A stretch of 64,000 nt of DNA from Lichenibacterium dinghuense (GTDB lineage Bacteria; Pseudomonadota; Alphaproteobacteria; Rhizobiales; Beijerinckiaceae): the NCBI RefSeq assembly GCF_021730615.1, contig NZ_JAJLMN010000001.1, positions 5,113,501 to 5,177,500 on the forward strand, written 5' to 3'. The notes under the pieces are model-generated. The model saw nothing but the letters and a program-made list of their open reading frames with translations, made no database searches and had not been told where the DNA came from. The position numbers and the translations under genes were made by a program. Position 1 is the first letter of the stretch. Each line of letters begins with the position of its first letter. Positions 57,179 through 64,000 of this stretch are shown here, piece after piece.

Positions 57179-58486
57179 TCAGCCGAGCAGCGGCCCCCAG
57201 GCGGGGTCGGATGCGCCGGCGGGCGTCGGCACGGCGAACTCGCCGCGGCCGAACAGGTCCGTCATGAAGATCTTCGAGGAGCCGCCGTTGCCGGCGTCGC
57301 GGAAGAACATGAGGTAGAGGCCGTTCGGCGCCCAGGTCGGCCCCTCGTTGTGGAATCCCTGGGTGATGATCTTCTCGCCCGAGCCGTCCGGCTTCATGAT
57401 GCCGATCGCGAACTGGCCGCCCGCCTGCTTGGTGAAGGCGATGTAGTCGCCCTTCGGCGACCAGACCGGCGTCGAGTAGCGCCCGTCTCCGAAGGAGATG
57501 CGCTTCGCCCCCCCGCCTGCGGCCCCCATGATGTAGATCTGCTGCGTGCCGCCGCGGTCCGACTCGAACACGATCTGCGAGCCGTCCGGCGAGTAGCAGG
57601 GCGAGGTGTCGATCGAGGTATCGTCGGTGAGCTGGCGCGGGTCCGAGCCGCCGACCGGCATGGCGTAGAGGTTCGAGCTCGTTCCCTCCGACAGCGACAT
57701 GATGATCTTGCGCCCGTCGGGCGAGAAGCGCGGCGAGAAGGTCATGCCCGGGAAGTTGCCGACCGCGCGCTTGGCCCCGGTCTCGACGTCGAGCAGCATG
57801 ACGTCGGGCTCCGCGTCGCCGAACGACATGTAGGCGACCTGCTGGGCGGTCGGCGAGAAGCGCGGCGTCACCACGAGGTTGTCGCCGCGCGTCAGGTAAT
57901 GGATGTTGCCGCCGTCCTGGTCGATGATGGCGAGGCGCTTGCGGCGCTGCTGGGCCGAGCCGCTCTCGTCGACGTAGACGACCCGGCTGTCGAAGAAGCC
58001 CTTCTCGCCCGTGATGCGGGTGAACACCGCGTCGGCGACGATGTGGGCGACGCGCCGGCTGTTCGACAGGTCCGTCGTGTAGTGCTGGCCGGCCACCTGC
58101 TGGCCCGACGCCGTGTCGAAGAGGCGGAAGTCGGTGTTGAAGCGCCCGCCCCCGCGGTCGACGCGCCCCGTCAGCACGAACTGCGCGCCCGCGGCCTTGA
58201 AGCTTTCGAGCGCCGGCGAGGCGGGGTCGACGGCCGGCTGCGGCCCGTCGACCGGCTTGATGTAGACGCAGCGCTTGAAGTCGTTGACGATGATGCCGGT
58301 CACCTTGGCGGCGTCGGGCCCTTCGCCCGCGAAGGGCGCGACTGCGATCATCACCGGGTTGAAGTTGCCGCCCGGCCGGATGTCGAGGTAGCGGTCCTCG
58401 GCCCGGACCGGGGCGGCCGACAGCGTGCCCCCGAGGGCGGCGAGCGCGGAGCTCGCCAGGAACGTGCGGCGGCTGAGGCGGATCAT
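57179..58486 (-). CDS. tolB: Tol-Pal system beta-propeller protein TolB, with a Tat-type signal
   Basis: A 435-residue periplasmic protein with an N-terminal domain and a six-bladed propeller that exchanges partners between Pal and TolA. Repeats such as FSPRFSPDGRKIIMSLSE, TSPCYSPDGSQIVFES and TPVWSPKGDYIAFTK are visible. The signal reads MIRLSRRTFLASSALAALGG, a twin-arginine motif, with cleavage near RAED. Most TolB proteins are Sec exported. ATG 58486 is well supported. It is separated from tolA by a hairpin. Confidence 0.96.
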   Translation of the reverse strand: MIRLSRRTFLASSALAALGGTLSAAPVRAEDRYLDIRPGGNFNPVMIAVAPFAGEGPDAAKVTGIIVNDFKRCVYIKPVDGPQPAVDPASPALESFKAAGAQFVLTGRVDRGGGRFNTDFRLFDTASGQQVAGQHYTTDLSNSRRVAHIVADAVFTRITGEKGFFDSRVVYVDESGSAQQRRKRLAIIDQDGGNIHYLTRGDNLVVTPRFSPTAQQVAYMSFGDAEPDVMLLDVETGAKRAVGNFPGMTFSPRFSPDGRKIIMSLSEGTSSNLYAMPVGGSDPRQLTDDTSIDTSPCYSPDGSQIVFESDRGGTQQIYIMGAAGGGAKRISFGDGRYSTPVWSPKGDYIAFTKQAGGQFAIGIMKPDGSGEKIITQGFHNEGPTWAPNGLYLMFFRDAGNGGSSKIFMTDLFGRGEFAVPTPAGASDPAWGPLLG

Positions 58487-58633
58487 CGGCGGGCGGTCCT
58501 CGATTGGCTCGGCGCAGTGATGGGCAGCCGCGGTTAAAATATTACGCAAAGCGGATCCCGACGTCGGTGCGGCACCTGCCCTCCCGGTCCGTCGCCGCAT
58601 CGCGCCGGCCCCCTTCGGCGACCCCGGGGCAGA

Positions 58634-58658
58634 CCCTCCTCCCGCGAGGGGAGGAGGG
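58634..58658 (-). terminator. Hairpin between tolA and tolB
   Basis: A perfect ten-base-pair stem (CCCTCCTCCC with GGGAGGAGGG) with a five-base loop, four bases beyond the tolA stop read leftward. It has no T-tract. It could attenuate tolB relative to tolQRA or protect the tolQRA end; a purine/pyrimidine stem of this sort is unlike the GC/CG stems elsewhere. Confidence 0.5.
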
Positions 58659-58661
58659 TGG

Positions 58662-59987
58662 TCACCCCGCCATCTCGGCGGGGTCGAAGCGCAGGATGCG
58701 GCTGCGCCATTGGTCGTAATAGGGCGCGAACTGGGCCGGGATGTGCAGCGGGTTGCACTGCCGCACGGCCCGGAGCGCGCTCTCGGCGAGGCTGCGCGCG
58801 TTGGGGTCGGACGGCCGGTTGAGGAGCTGCGGCTCCGCCTGCAGCGAGCCGTCCTCCGCGTAGGCGACTTTGATCTCCGGGATGTAGTGCCCGTGGTCGA
58901 GGCCGAGGTAGCTCCAGCACTGCTTGAACTGGTCGGCCAGGAGGCCGTCGAGCGCGTCGGACTGCGACGGCGACATCTTGGGTGCGTTGCCCGAGGTGGC
59001 GCCGCGCGACGCGGTCTTCGACAGGGTCCTGCCGGTCGAGGGCGGCGCGCCCGCGGGCTGCGCGTTCAAAATGTGGGAGATGTCCGTCGGGTCGAAGGCC
59101 TTGCTGTCGCTGGGCGCGGCGGTGCTGTCGGCCGCCGCGGTCTGGCGCTGCGCCGGGGCGGGCTTGGCATGGGCCTTCGCCGGCTTCGGCGCGGGCTTGG
59201 GCTCCGGCGTCGGCTCGGCGTCGTCCTGCGTCTGGTCGAGCAGCTTCGCCATCAGGTCCGGCTTCTTCGGCGCGGGCCGCTCCGGCACCTTCGGCGGCGT
59301 CGGCGCCTTCTCGACGACCTTCTGCGGCACGGGCGGGGTCGGCACCGGCTTCTGCGGCACCGGCGGCGGCTTGACCTCGGCGCGCTTGGGCGGCTCCGGC
59401 GGGGTCGGCACCGGCTTGGGGGGCGGCGGTGGCGCGGGCCGGACCACCTCGGCGTCGGGGTCGCGCTCCGGCGGCATCGGCGCGGGCGGCGCCGATTTGA
59501 CGGGTGCGGGCTTCGCCACGGGCTTGGGCGGCGTCGGGACCTCGGGCGGCAGCGGGGGCGGCGGCGTCGGGTCGGGGCGCTGCGGAGGCTCGGGGACCGG
59601 CGGCGGGGGAGGGGGCGGCGGAGCGGGAGGCGGCGGCACCGGCGGGGTGGGCACGGGCGGCGTCGGCGTTTCCGCCTTGGGCGGCGGCGGGGGCGGCGTC
59701 TCCTGGCGCGCGTCGGGGTTCGGCGGCAGCGCGTGCTGCTCGTCGACCTGCGCGACCTTGTCGGCCTTGGTGGTGGGCTCCTTGGTGACGTCCTTCGACG
59801 ACTTCTCGCCCTTCATGATCTGGTTGAAGTCGGTCTGCGAGATCGTCTCGATCGGCACGGCCTCGGGCATGTTGTCGTCCGCCGGGGGGGTCGACAGCCA
59901 CCAGAGCGGCGCGATCAGCGCGGCCAGGATCGTCCCGTGGCCCAGGGCCGAGAGGGCGAAGCCGGGCCGGTTGAAGTCGAGCTTCAA
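58662..59987 (-). CDS. tolA: Tol-Pal system protein TolA with polyproline linker
   Basis: A 441-residue inner-membrane protein. One N-terminal segment (ALSALGHGTILAALIAPLWWL) is followed by a hydrophilic stretch, then a very Pro-rich linker (about residues 85-300, repeated PPPP and TPP/VPP) in place of the Ala/Lys helix of E. coli TolA. A C-terminal TonB-like domain (LADQFKQCWSYLGLDHGHYI, EIKVAYAEDGSLQAEPQLL, SALRAVRQCNPLHIPAQF) contacts TolB and Pal. It follows tolR by 12 bases. Confidence 0.93.
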   Translation of the reverse strand: MKLDFNRPGFALSALGHGTILAALIAPLWWLSTPPADDNMPEAVPIETISQTDFNQIMKGEKSSKDVTKEPTTKADKVAQVDEQHALPPNPDARQETPPPPPPKAETPTPPVPTPPVPPPPAPPPPPPPPVPEPPQRPDPTPPPPLPPEVPTPPKPVAKPAPVKSAPPAPMPPERDPDAEVVRPAPPPPPKPVPTPPEPPKRAEVKPPPVPQKPVPTPPVPQKVVEKAPTPPKVPERPAPKKPDLMAKLLDQTQDDAEPTPEPKPAPKPAKAHAKPAPAQRQTAAADSTAAPSDSKAFDPTDISHILNAQPAGAPPSTGRTLSKTASRGATSGNAPKMSPSQSDALDGLLADQFKQCWSYLGLDHGHYIPEIKVAYAEDGSLQAEPQLLNRPSDPNARSLAESALRAVRQCNPLHIPAQFAPYYDQWRSRILRFDPAEMAG

Positions 59988-59999
59988 GGCGCGGTCCGC

Positions 60000-60449
60000 C
60001 TACTTGTCCGACTGCTCGGTCACCAGCGCGACCTTCTTGTAGCCGGCCGAGGTGATCAGCGTCATGACTTCGGCGATGCGGCCGTAGTTCACGGCCTTGG
60101 CGCCCCGCAGGTAGATGCGCTCGTCGTAACCGTCCTTGGCGAGTTCCTGCAGGCGGGGCAGCAGTCCGTCCATGCCGACGGGCTGGTCGGCCACGTAGAC
60201 GTCGCCCTTGTCGTCGACCGCGACGGACAGGGGCTTCGAGTCGATCTTGAGCTCGCCGGCCGTGGTCTTCGGCAGGTCGATCGGCACGCCCGAGGCGAGC
60301 AGCGGCGCCGCCACCATGAAGATGATGAGGAGCACCAGCACGACGTCGATGAACGGCGTCATGTTGATCTCGGCCATGGCGCCGTAGCGCGGCACGCCGC
60401 GCTTGCGCCGACCGCCCTTCTTGCCCGCGGCTCCGACCGACATGCCCAT
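60000..60449 (-). CDS. tolR: Tol-Pal system protein TolR
   Basis: A 149-residue ExbD/TolR-family protein. The basic N-terminus ([26 protein letters not shown]) carries the conserved Asp of the proton path in the helix that follows ([16 protein letters not shown]). The periplasmic domain follows, with ISSAGY-like [17 protein letters not shown] at the end. It couples TolQ to TolA. It is 28 bases after tolQ. Confidence 0.95.
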   Translation of the reverse strand: MGMSVGAAGKKGGRRKRGVPRYGAMAEINMTPFIDVVLVLLIIFMVAAPLLASGVPIDLPKTTAGELKIDSKPLSVAVDDKGDVYVADQPVGMDGLLPRLQELAKDGYDERIYLRGAKAVNYGRIAEVMTLITSAGYKKVALVTEQSDK

Positions 60450-60477
60450 GGCGATGCTCTCCCGTTCCGGCCGCGGC

Positions 60478-61236
60478 TCAGGCGGCGCGGTCGCGCTCGC
60501 CGCCGACGTGATGGTCGATCTGGCGGGACAGGATGGACGAGAACTCGTCGGCGAAGGACTCCATGCGGGCCTGGGAGCGGGCCACGATGCCCTGGAGGTT
60601 GTTGAAGAAGATCAGCGCCGGGATGGCGGCGAAAAGGCCGATGGCGGTCGCGAGCAGCGCTTCCGCGAGGCCGGGCGCGATGACGGCGAGCGAGGTGTTC
60701 TTGGAGGCCGCGATGGAGCGGAACGAGGTCATGATGCCCCACACCGTGCCGAACAGCCCGACGAAGGGCGCCGTGGAGGCCACGGTGGCGAGCACGATGA
60801 GGTTGGACTCGAGCTTCTCGACCTCGCGGGCGATCGACACGTCGAGCACCTTTTCCAGGCGCGCATGCAGGCCCATGAAGGACGCGCCGACGTTCTGGAA
60901 GGAGCGCTTCCATTCCCGCATGGCGCCGACGAAGAGCGAAGCCATGCCGATCGTCTCCGCCTGCGACAGGTCGGTGTAGAGCTCCTCCAGCGACTGGCCC
61001 GACCAGAACACCTGCTCGAAGCGGTCCATCGCCTTCCGGGTGCGCGAGAACAGGATCATCTTGTTGATGATGATGGCCCAGCACCAGAGCGAGGATCCGA
61101 GCAGGCCGAGCATGATCACCTTCACCAGCACGCTGGCGTTCATGAACATGCCGAGGATGGTGATCTCGGACCCGGGAAGGGCCGTCGCTGCGGCGGTGGC
61201 GGCGGCGGGGATATCTGCAGGGTTCATGCGGTCCAT
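60478..61236 (-). CDS. tolQ: Tol-Pal system protein TolQ
   Basis: A 252-residue ExbB/TolQ-family proton channel subunit with three membrane segments ([58 protein letters not shown]). The conserved Thr/Gly of the channel are in these segments. The start at 61236 or the Met at 61227 cannot be separated. It is first in the tolQRA run, 227 bases after ybgC, and has a complete CtrA box upstream. Confidence 0.95.
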   Translation of the reverse strand: MDRMNPADIPAAATAAATALPGSEITILGMFMNASVLVKVIMLGLLGSSLWCWAIIINKMILFSRTRKAMDRFEQVFWSGQSLEELYTDLSQAETIGMASLFVGAMREWKRSFQNVGASFMGLHARLEKVLDVSIAREVEKLESNLIVLATVASTAPFVGLFGTVWGIMTSFRSIAASKNTSLAVIAPGLAEALLATAIGLFAAIPALIFFNNLQGIVARSQARMESFADEFSSILSRQIDHHVGGERDRAA

Positions 61237-61419
61237 TTCCCGGCGCCGGCGGCGCGTCCCGCCGGGCCGGCACCGTCGCGCGACGAGGCGCGAGGCGCGA
61301 CGCCGCCGGCATCACGTTGAAAACGTTCCACCGTCCTGCGGTGGGAATCGGTCAATTCTGCGGCTTCGGCGTCACACCCAAGCGCCTTCGCCCTCGGCGG
61401 GATCAAGCGCCGGGCAGGG

Positions 61420-61435
61420 TTAAGGCCGGGTTAAG
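61420..61435 (-). promoter_or_regulatory. Perfect CtrA-type box upstream of tolQ
   Basis: Read leftward it is TTAA-CCCGGCC-TTAAC, matching TTAA-N7-TTAAC exactly. It lies 184 bases before the tolQ start, in the ybgC-tolQ gap, and is the only match in the window without a mismatch. TTAA is rare in this GC-rich sequence. Confidence 0.55.
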
Positions 61436-61463
61436 GCCCGCGCCGCGCCGGGTCCGCTCCCCC

Positions 61464-61862
61464 TCAGCCGCGCAGCAGGTCCGCGAGGTCGCGCGGCAGT
61501 CGCGCGGCGCGGCCGCGCGACACGGCCGCGACCCGGACCGTGGCCTCGACCAGGAGGTCGCCGCCGCGGGTGAGGCGCTGGTGCATCGTCAGCGAGGCGC
61601 CGCCGAGTTCGGCCACGCGGGTCTCGACGTCGAGGAGGTCGTCCATGCGGGCCGGGCGGCGGAAGTCGACCTCGATGCGCGCCACCGCGAAGCCGAGCGG
61701 AGGCTCGGCGGCGAACAGCGACGCCTGGTCGACGCCGAGGTCGCGCAGCAGCTCGGTGCGGCCGCGCTCGAAGTAGCGCAGGTAGTTCGCGTGGTAGACC
61801 ACGCCGGAGAAGTCCGTGTCCTCGTAGTAGACCCGCACGGCGAGGCGGTGGACGGCGCTCAT
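61464..61862 (-). CDS. ybgC: Tol-Pal-associated acyl-CoA thioesterase YbgC
   Basis: A 132-residue hotdog-fold thioesterase. [30 protein letters not shown] holds the catalytic Asp (in YEDTD) and the family motif; [18 protein letters not shown] forms the last strands. It is the first gene of many tol operons. Its ATG overlaps the ruvB stop by four bases (ATGA), so it is coupled to ruvB. Confidence 0.94.
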   Translation of the reverse strand: MSAVHRLAVRVYYEDTDFSGVVYHANYLRYFERGRTELLRDLGVDQASLFAAEPPLGFAVARIEVDFRRPARMDDLLDVETRVAELGGASLTMHQRLTRGGDLLVEATVRVAAVSRGRAARLPRDLADLLRG

Positions 61863-62926
61863 GCGTCCTCGCCCGTCGCGTCGTCGCGCCGCACGGAGGC
61901 GAAGAGCCCGTACTGGTCGGAATGGGCCTTCGGCTCGGCGATGCCGAGGTGCCTGAAAGCGTGGGGCGTGAGCAGGCGGCCGCGCGGCGTGCGCTGGAGG
62001 AAGCCGAGCTGGATCAGGTAGGGCTCGATGATGTCCTCGATGGCGTCGCGCGGCTCGCTCAGCGCCGCCGAGATCGTCTCGACGCCGACCGGCCCGCCGC
62101 CGAAGGACAGCGCGACGATGTCGAGGTAGCGGCGATCCATCACGTCGAGGCCGATGTCGTCGACGTCGAGCAATCGGAGGGCGTTGTCGGCGATCTCTCG
62201 CGTGATGGTGTCGGCGCCGTCAACCAGGGCGAAGTCGCGCACGCGCCGCAGGAGGCGGCCCGCGATGCGCGGCGTGCCGCGGGACCGGCGGGCGATCTCG
62301 TTGGCGCCGTCCGGCGCGATGCCGATGCTGAACACGCGGGCGCCGCGCCGCACGATCAGCTCCAGTTCCGCCACGGTGTAGAACTGCAGGCGGATCGGGA
62401 TGCCGAAGCGGTCGCGCAGGGGCGTGGTGAGCAGGCCCGCGCGGGTCGTGGCGCCGACCAGGGTGAACTTCGACAGATCGATCTTGACCGAGCGCGCCGC
62501 CGGGCCCTGGCCGATGATGAGGTCGAGCTGGAAATCCTCCATGGCGGGATAGAGGATCTCCTCCACGGCCGGGTTCAGGCGGTGGATCTCGTCGATGAAG
62601 AGCACGTCGCGCTCCTCGAGCCCCGTGAGCTGCGCCGCGAGGTCGCCCGCCTTGGCGATGACCGGGCCGGAGGTCGAGCGGAAGTTCACGCCGAGCTCGC
62701 GCGCGACGATCTGCGCCAGCGTGGTCTTGCCGAGGCCGGGGGGGCCGACGAGGAGCACGTGGTCGAGCGCCTCGCCGCGGGCGCGCGCCGCCTCGATGAA
62801 CACGCCGAGGTTCTTGCGCGCCGCTTCCTGGCCGGTGAAGTCGACGAGCGACAGGGGGCGGACGGAGCTGTCCGGGTCGTCGTCGCGCTTCTCGGGGCTC
62901 GTGAGGCGTCGGGGAGGCGGGGGCAA
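61859..62926 (-). CDS. ruvB: Holliday junction branch migration ATPase RuvB
   Basis: A 355-residue AAA+ motor that drives branch migration with Ruv[19 protein letters not shown] is the usual N-terminus, then [16 protein letters not shown] (Walker A), [11 protein letters not shown] (Walker B), [18 protein letters not shown] and [22 protein letters not shown]. The TTG at 62926 gives the normal length; the longer GTG start (63025) would overlap the Uma2 gene. ruvA and ruvC, often just upstream, are not here. Confidence 0.95.
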   Translation of the reverse strand: MPPPPRRLTSPEKRDDDPDSSVRPLSLVDFTGQEAARKNLGVFIEAARARGEALDHVLLVGPPGLGKTTLAQIVARELGVNFRSTSGPVIAKAGDLAAQLTGLEERDVLFIDEIHRLNPAVEEILYPAMEDFQLDLIIGQGPAARSVKIDLSKFTLVGATTRAGLLTTPLRDRFGIPIRLQFYTVAELELIVRRGARVFSIGIAPDGANEIARRSRGTPRIAGRLLRRVRDFALVDGADTITREIADNALRLLDVDDIGLDVMDRRYLDIVALSFGGGPVGVETISAALSEPRDAIEDIIEPYLIQLGFLQRTPRGRLLTPHAFRHLGIAEPKAHSDQYGLFASVRRDDATGEDA

Positions 62927-63018
62927 GGGGCGTCCGGGCTGTCGCGTGTCGAGGGGCAGTGATAGGCTCTGCGGCCGCGAAAAGCGACAGGCCCGCGCGG
63001 GGCCGGAGGGCGACGCCG

Positions 63019-63603
63019 ATGTCACGCCTGAACGACCAGTTCGACTACATGAGCCTCGACGACTTCGAGGAGCTGCTCGCCGACAAGCCGCGCGACGAGA
63101 AATGGGAGCTGATCGGAGGGCGCGTCGTCAAGATGATGACGGGCGCGCGCTGGGAGCATCATTTCATAGTACAGAACATGAACTTCGCTCTGAGCCGCCA
63201 TTTGCGCGAGAGTGGGTCACCCTGCCGCGTCTTCACCGAATCCTTCCGACTCAAGGAGGACGAACTCGACTCGTCGCTGCTCCCCAACGTCATCGTGCGC
63301 TGCGGCCCGATGGTCCCCGGCGCGACGTCGCTGAACGATCCCACGATCCTCGTCGAAGTGATGTCGTACGGCAGCGTCGGGCGGGACCGCGTCGAGAAGT
63401 GGCGCGTGTACCAGAAGCTCGCATCGCTCCAGCACTACGTCCTCGTCGAGCGGGACAAGCCCGTGATCGAGGTGTTCGACCGCGCCGGCGAGGCCTGGTT
63501 CTCCCAGCGCCTGATCGAGGGTCTCGACGCCACGCTCCACCTGTCCTCACTCGACCTGTCCATCCCCCTTGCCGAGATCTATCGCGACGTGCTCAAGCCC
63601 TGA
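63019..63603 (+). CDS. Uma2-family endonuclease-fold protein
   Basis: A 194-residue protein of the Uma2/DUF820 family, which has a PD-(D/E)xK nuclease core. It reads [36 protein letters not shown], then [13 protein letters not shown] and [22 protein letters not shown], with the Asp, Glu and Lys of the core in these strands. Members are common in cyanobacteria and sporadic elsewhere; their DNA target is unknown. It is inserted between ruvB and aroE, with a divergent start and slightly different base composition. Confidence 0.85.
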   Translation: MSRLNDQFDYMSLDDFEELLADKPRDEKWELIGGRVVKMMTGARWEHHFIVQNMNFALSRHLRESGSPCRVFTESFRLKEDELDSSLLPNVIVRCGPMVPGATSLNDPTILVEVMSYGSVGRDRVEKWRVYQKLASLQHYVLVERDKPVIEVFDRAGEAWFSQRLIEGLDATLHLSSLDLSIPLAEIYRDVLKP

Positions 63604-63606
63604 GGC

Positions 63607-64000
63607 ATGACCGCCCCCCGCGCCTTCGTGATCGGCCACCCGATCAGCCATTCCCGCTCGCCCCTGATCCACGGCCATTGGCTGAAGCGCCACGGCCTGA
63701 CCGGCTCCTACGAGAAGATCGCCGTCGCGCCGGAGGATCTCGACGCGTTCGTGGCCGGGCTGCGAGCGTCGGGCTTCGTCGGCGGCAACGTCACGGTGCC
63801 GCACAAGGGCCGCGTGCTGGAGCTGGCCGACGCGGTGGACGAGGCGGCCGACGCCATCGGCGCCGCCAACACGCTGTGGTTCGACGACGGCGACCTCGTG
63901 GCCGGCAACACGGACGCGGAAGGCTTCGTGCTGAGCCTCGACGACGAGGCGCCGGGCTGGGACGGGCGCGGCGCCTCGGCGGTGGTGCTCGGCGCCGGCG
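63607..64000 (+). CDS. aroE: Shikimate dehydrogenase, N-terminal part
   Basis: The first 131 codons of an AroE enzyme that reduces 3-dehydroshikimate with [21 protein letters not shown] binds shikimate, GNVTVPHK has the catalytic Lys, and [11 protein letters not shown] follows; the visible part ends in VVLGAG, the start of the NADPH-binding loop. Its ATG lies three bases after the Uma2 stop, so the two genes may be co-transcribed. It is cut by the window end, not by a mutation. Confidence 0.95.
   Translation, partial: MTAPRAFVIGHPISHSRSPLIHGHWLKRHGLTGSYEKIAVAPEDLDAFVAGLRASGFVGGNVTVPHKGRVLELADAVDEAADAIGAANTLWFDDGDLVAGNTDAEGFVLSLDDEAPGWDGRGASAVVLGAG

Overview
The window is a GC-rich stretch of chromosome from an alphaproteobacterium, most likely a member of the Rhizobiales/Hyphomicrobiales close to Methylobacteriaceae. 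I base this on gene content and order: hpnCDE hopanoid genes, a HemB of the aspartate (magnesium) type beside a DUF6163 membrane protein and an LdtR-like MarR regulator, tatABC-serS-surE-pcm-nlpD, yajC-secDF, the ruvB-ybgC-tolQRAB/pal-cpoB-tilS-ftsH series, and a small exported protein of the GCG/CRPN type. I see no rRNA, tRNA, CRISPR array, insertion sequence or prophage. It is core chromosome with small accessory inserts.

Layout. 1-7.2 kb: a truncated yggS, a DUF29 gene, then a leftward block of an orphan MdcH-like acyltransferase, a ribbon-helix-helix regulator and the overlapping hpnC-hpnD-hpnE genes, followed by an exported M15/DUF882 protein. 7.3-20 kb: leuD, an acidic small protein, an MltB-type transglycosylase, an exported phosphodiesterase, purD, a PBP1A, a flavin reductase, a low-GC gap, uvrC and a Tat-exported OpgG. 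20-32 kb: small exported proteins, a YdcF protein, ftsEX, hpt, tspO, a divergent Nramp transporter, bpt, an RDD protein and an orphan LivH-like permease fused to a lipoprotein domain. 32-41 kb: hemB, the LdtR-like regulator, tatABC, serS-surE-pcm and a degenerate LytM factor. 41-50 kb: a PagL-like enzyme, a DUF815 ATPase, yajC-secD-secF with two conserved followers, sseA and eno. 50-63 kb: a DJ-1/PfpI gene remnant, then the leftward series ruvB, ybgC, tolQRA, tolB, a cyclopropane synthase, pal, cpoB, tilS and ftsH. The end carries a Uma2 gene and the start of aroE.

The common theme is the cell envelope: hopanoid precursors, peptidoglycan synthesis and remodelling, glucan and lipid A modification, cyclopropane fatty acids, the Sec and Tat export machines and the whole Tol-Pal system. 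TolB and OpgG both carry twin-arginine signals, so the tatABC operon here probably exports products of this same window. Five sequences close to the CtrA box TTAA-N7-TTAAC lie upstream of envelope or division genes (DUF882, ftsE, nlpD-like, pal, tolQ), which suggests cell-cycle control of part of this set.

I did not find a clearly new multi-gene system. The most interesting leads are the CtrA-like sites, the Nramp protein with an altered metal site, the lipoprotein-LivH fusion without partner genes, the Tat-type TolB signal, the LytM factor with its metal site lost, the DJ-1/PfpI remnant behind eno, and a short repeated sequence that precedes a GC hairpin at two gene ends. All start sites, motif readings and family names come from reading the sequence; no searches were run.
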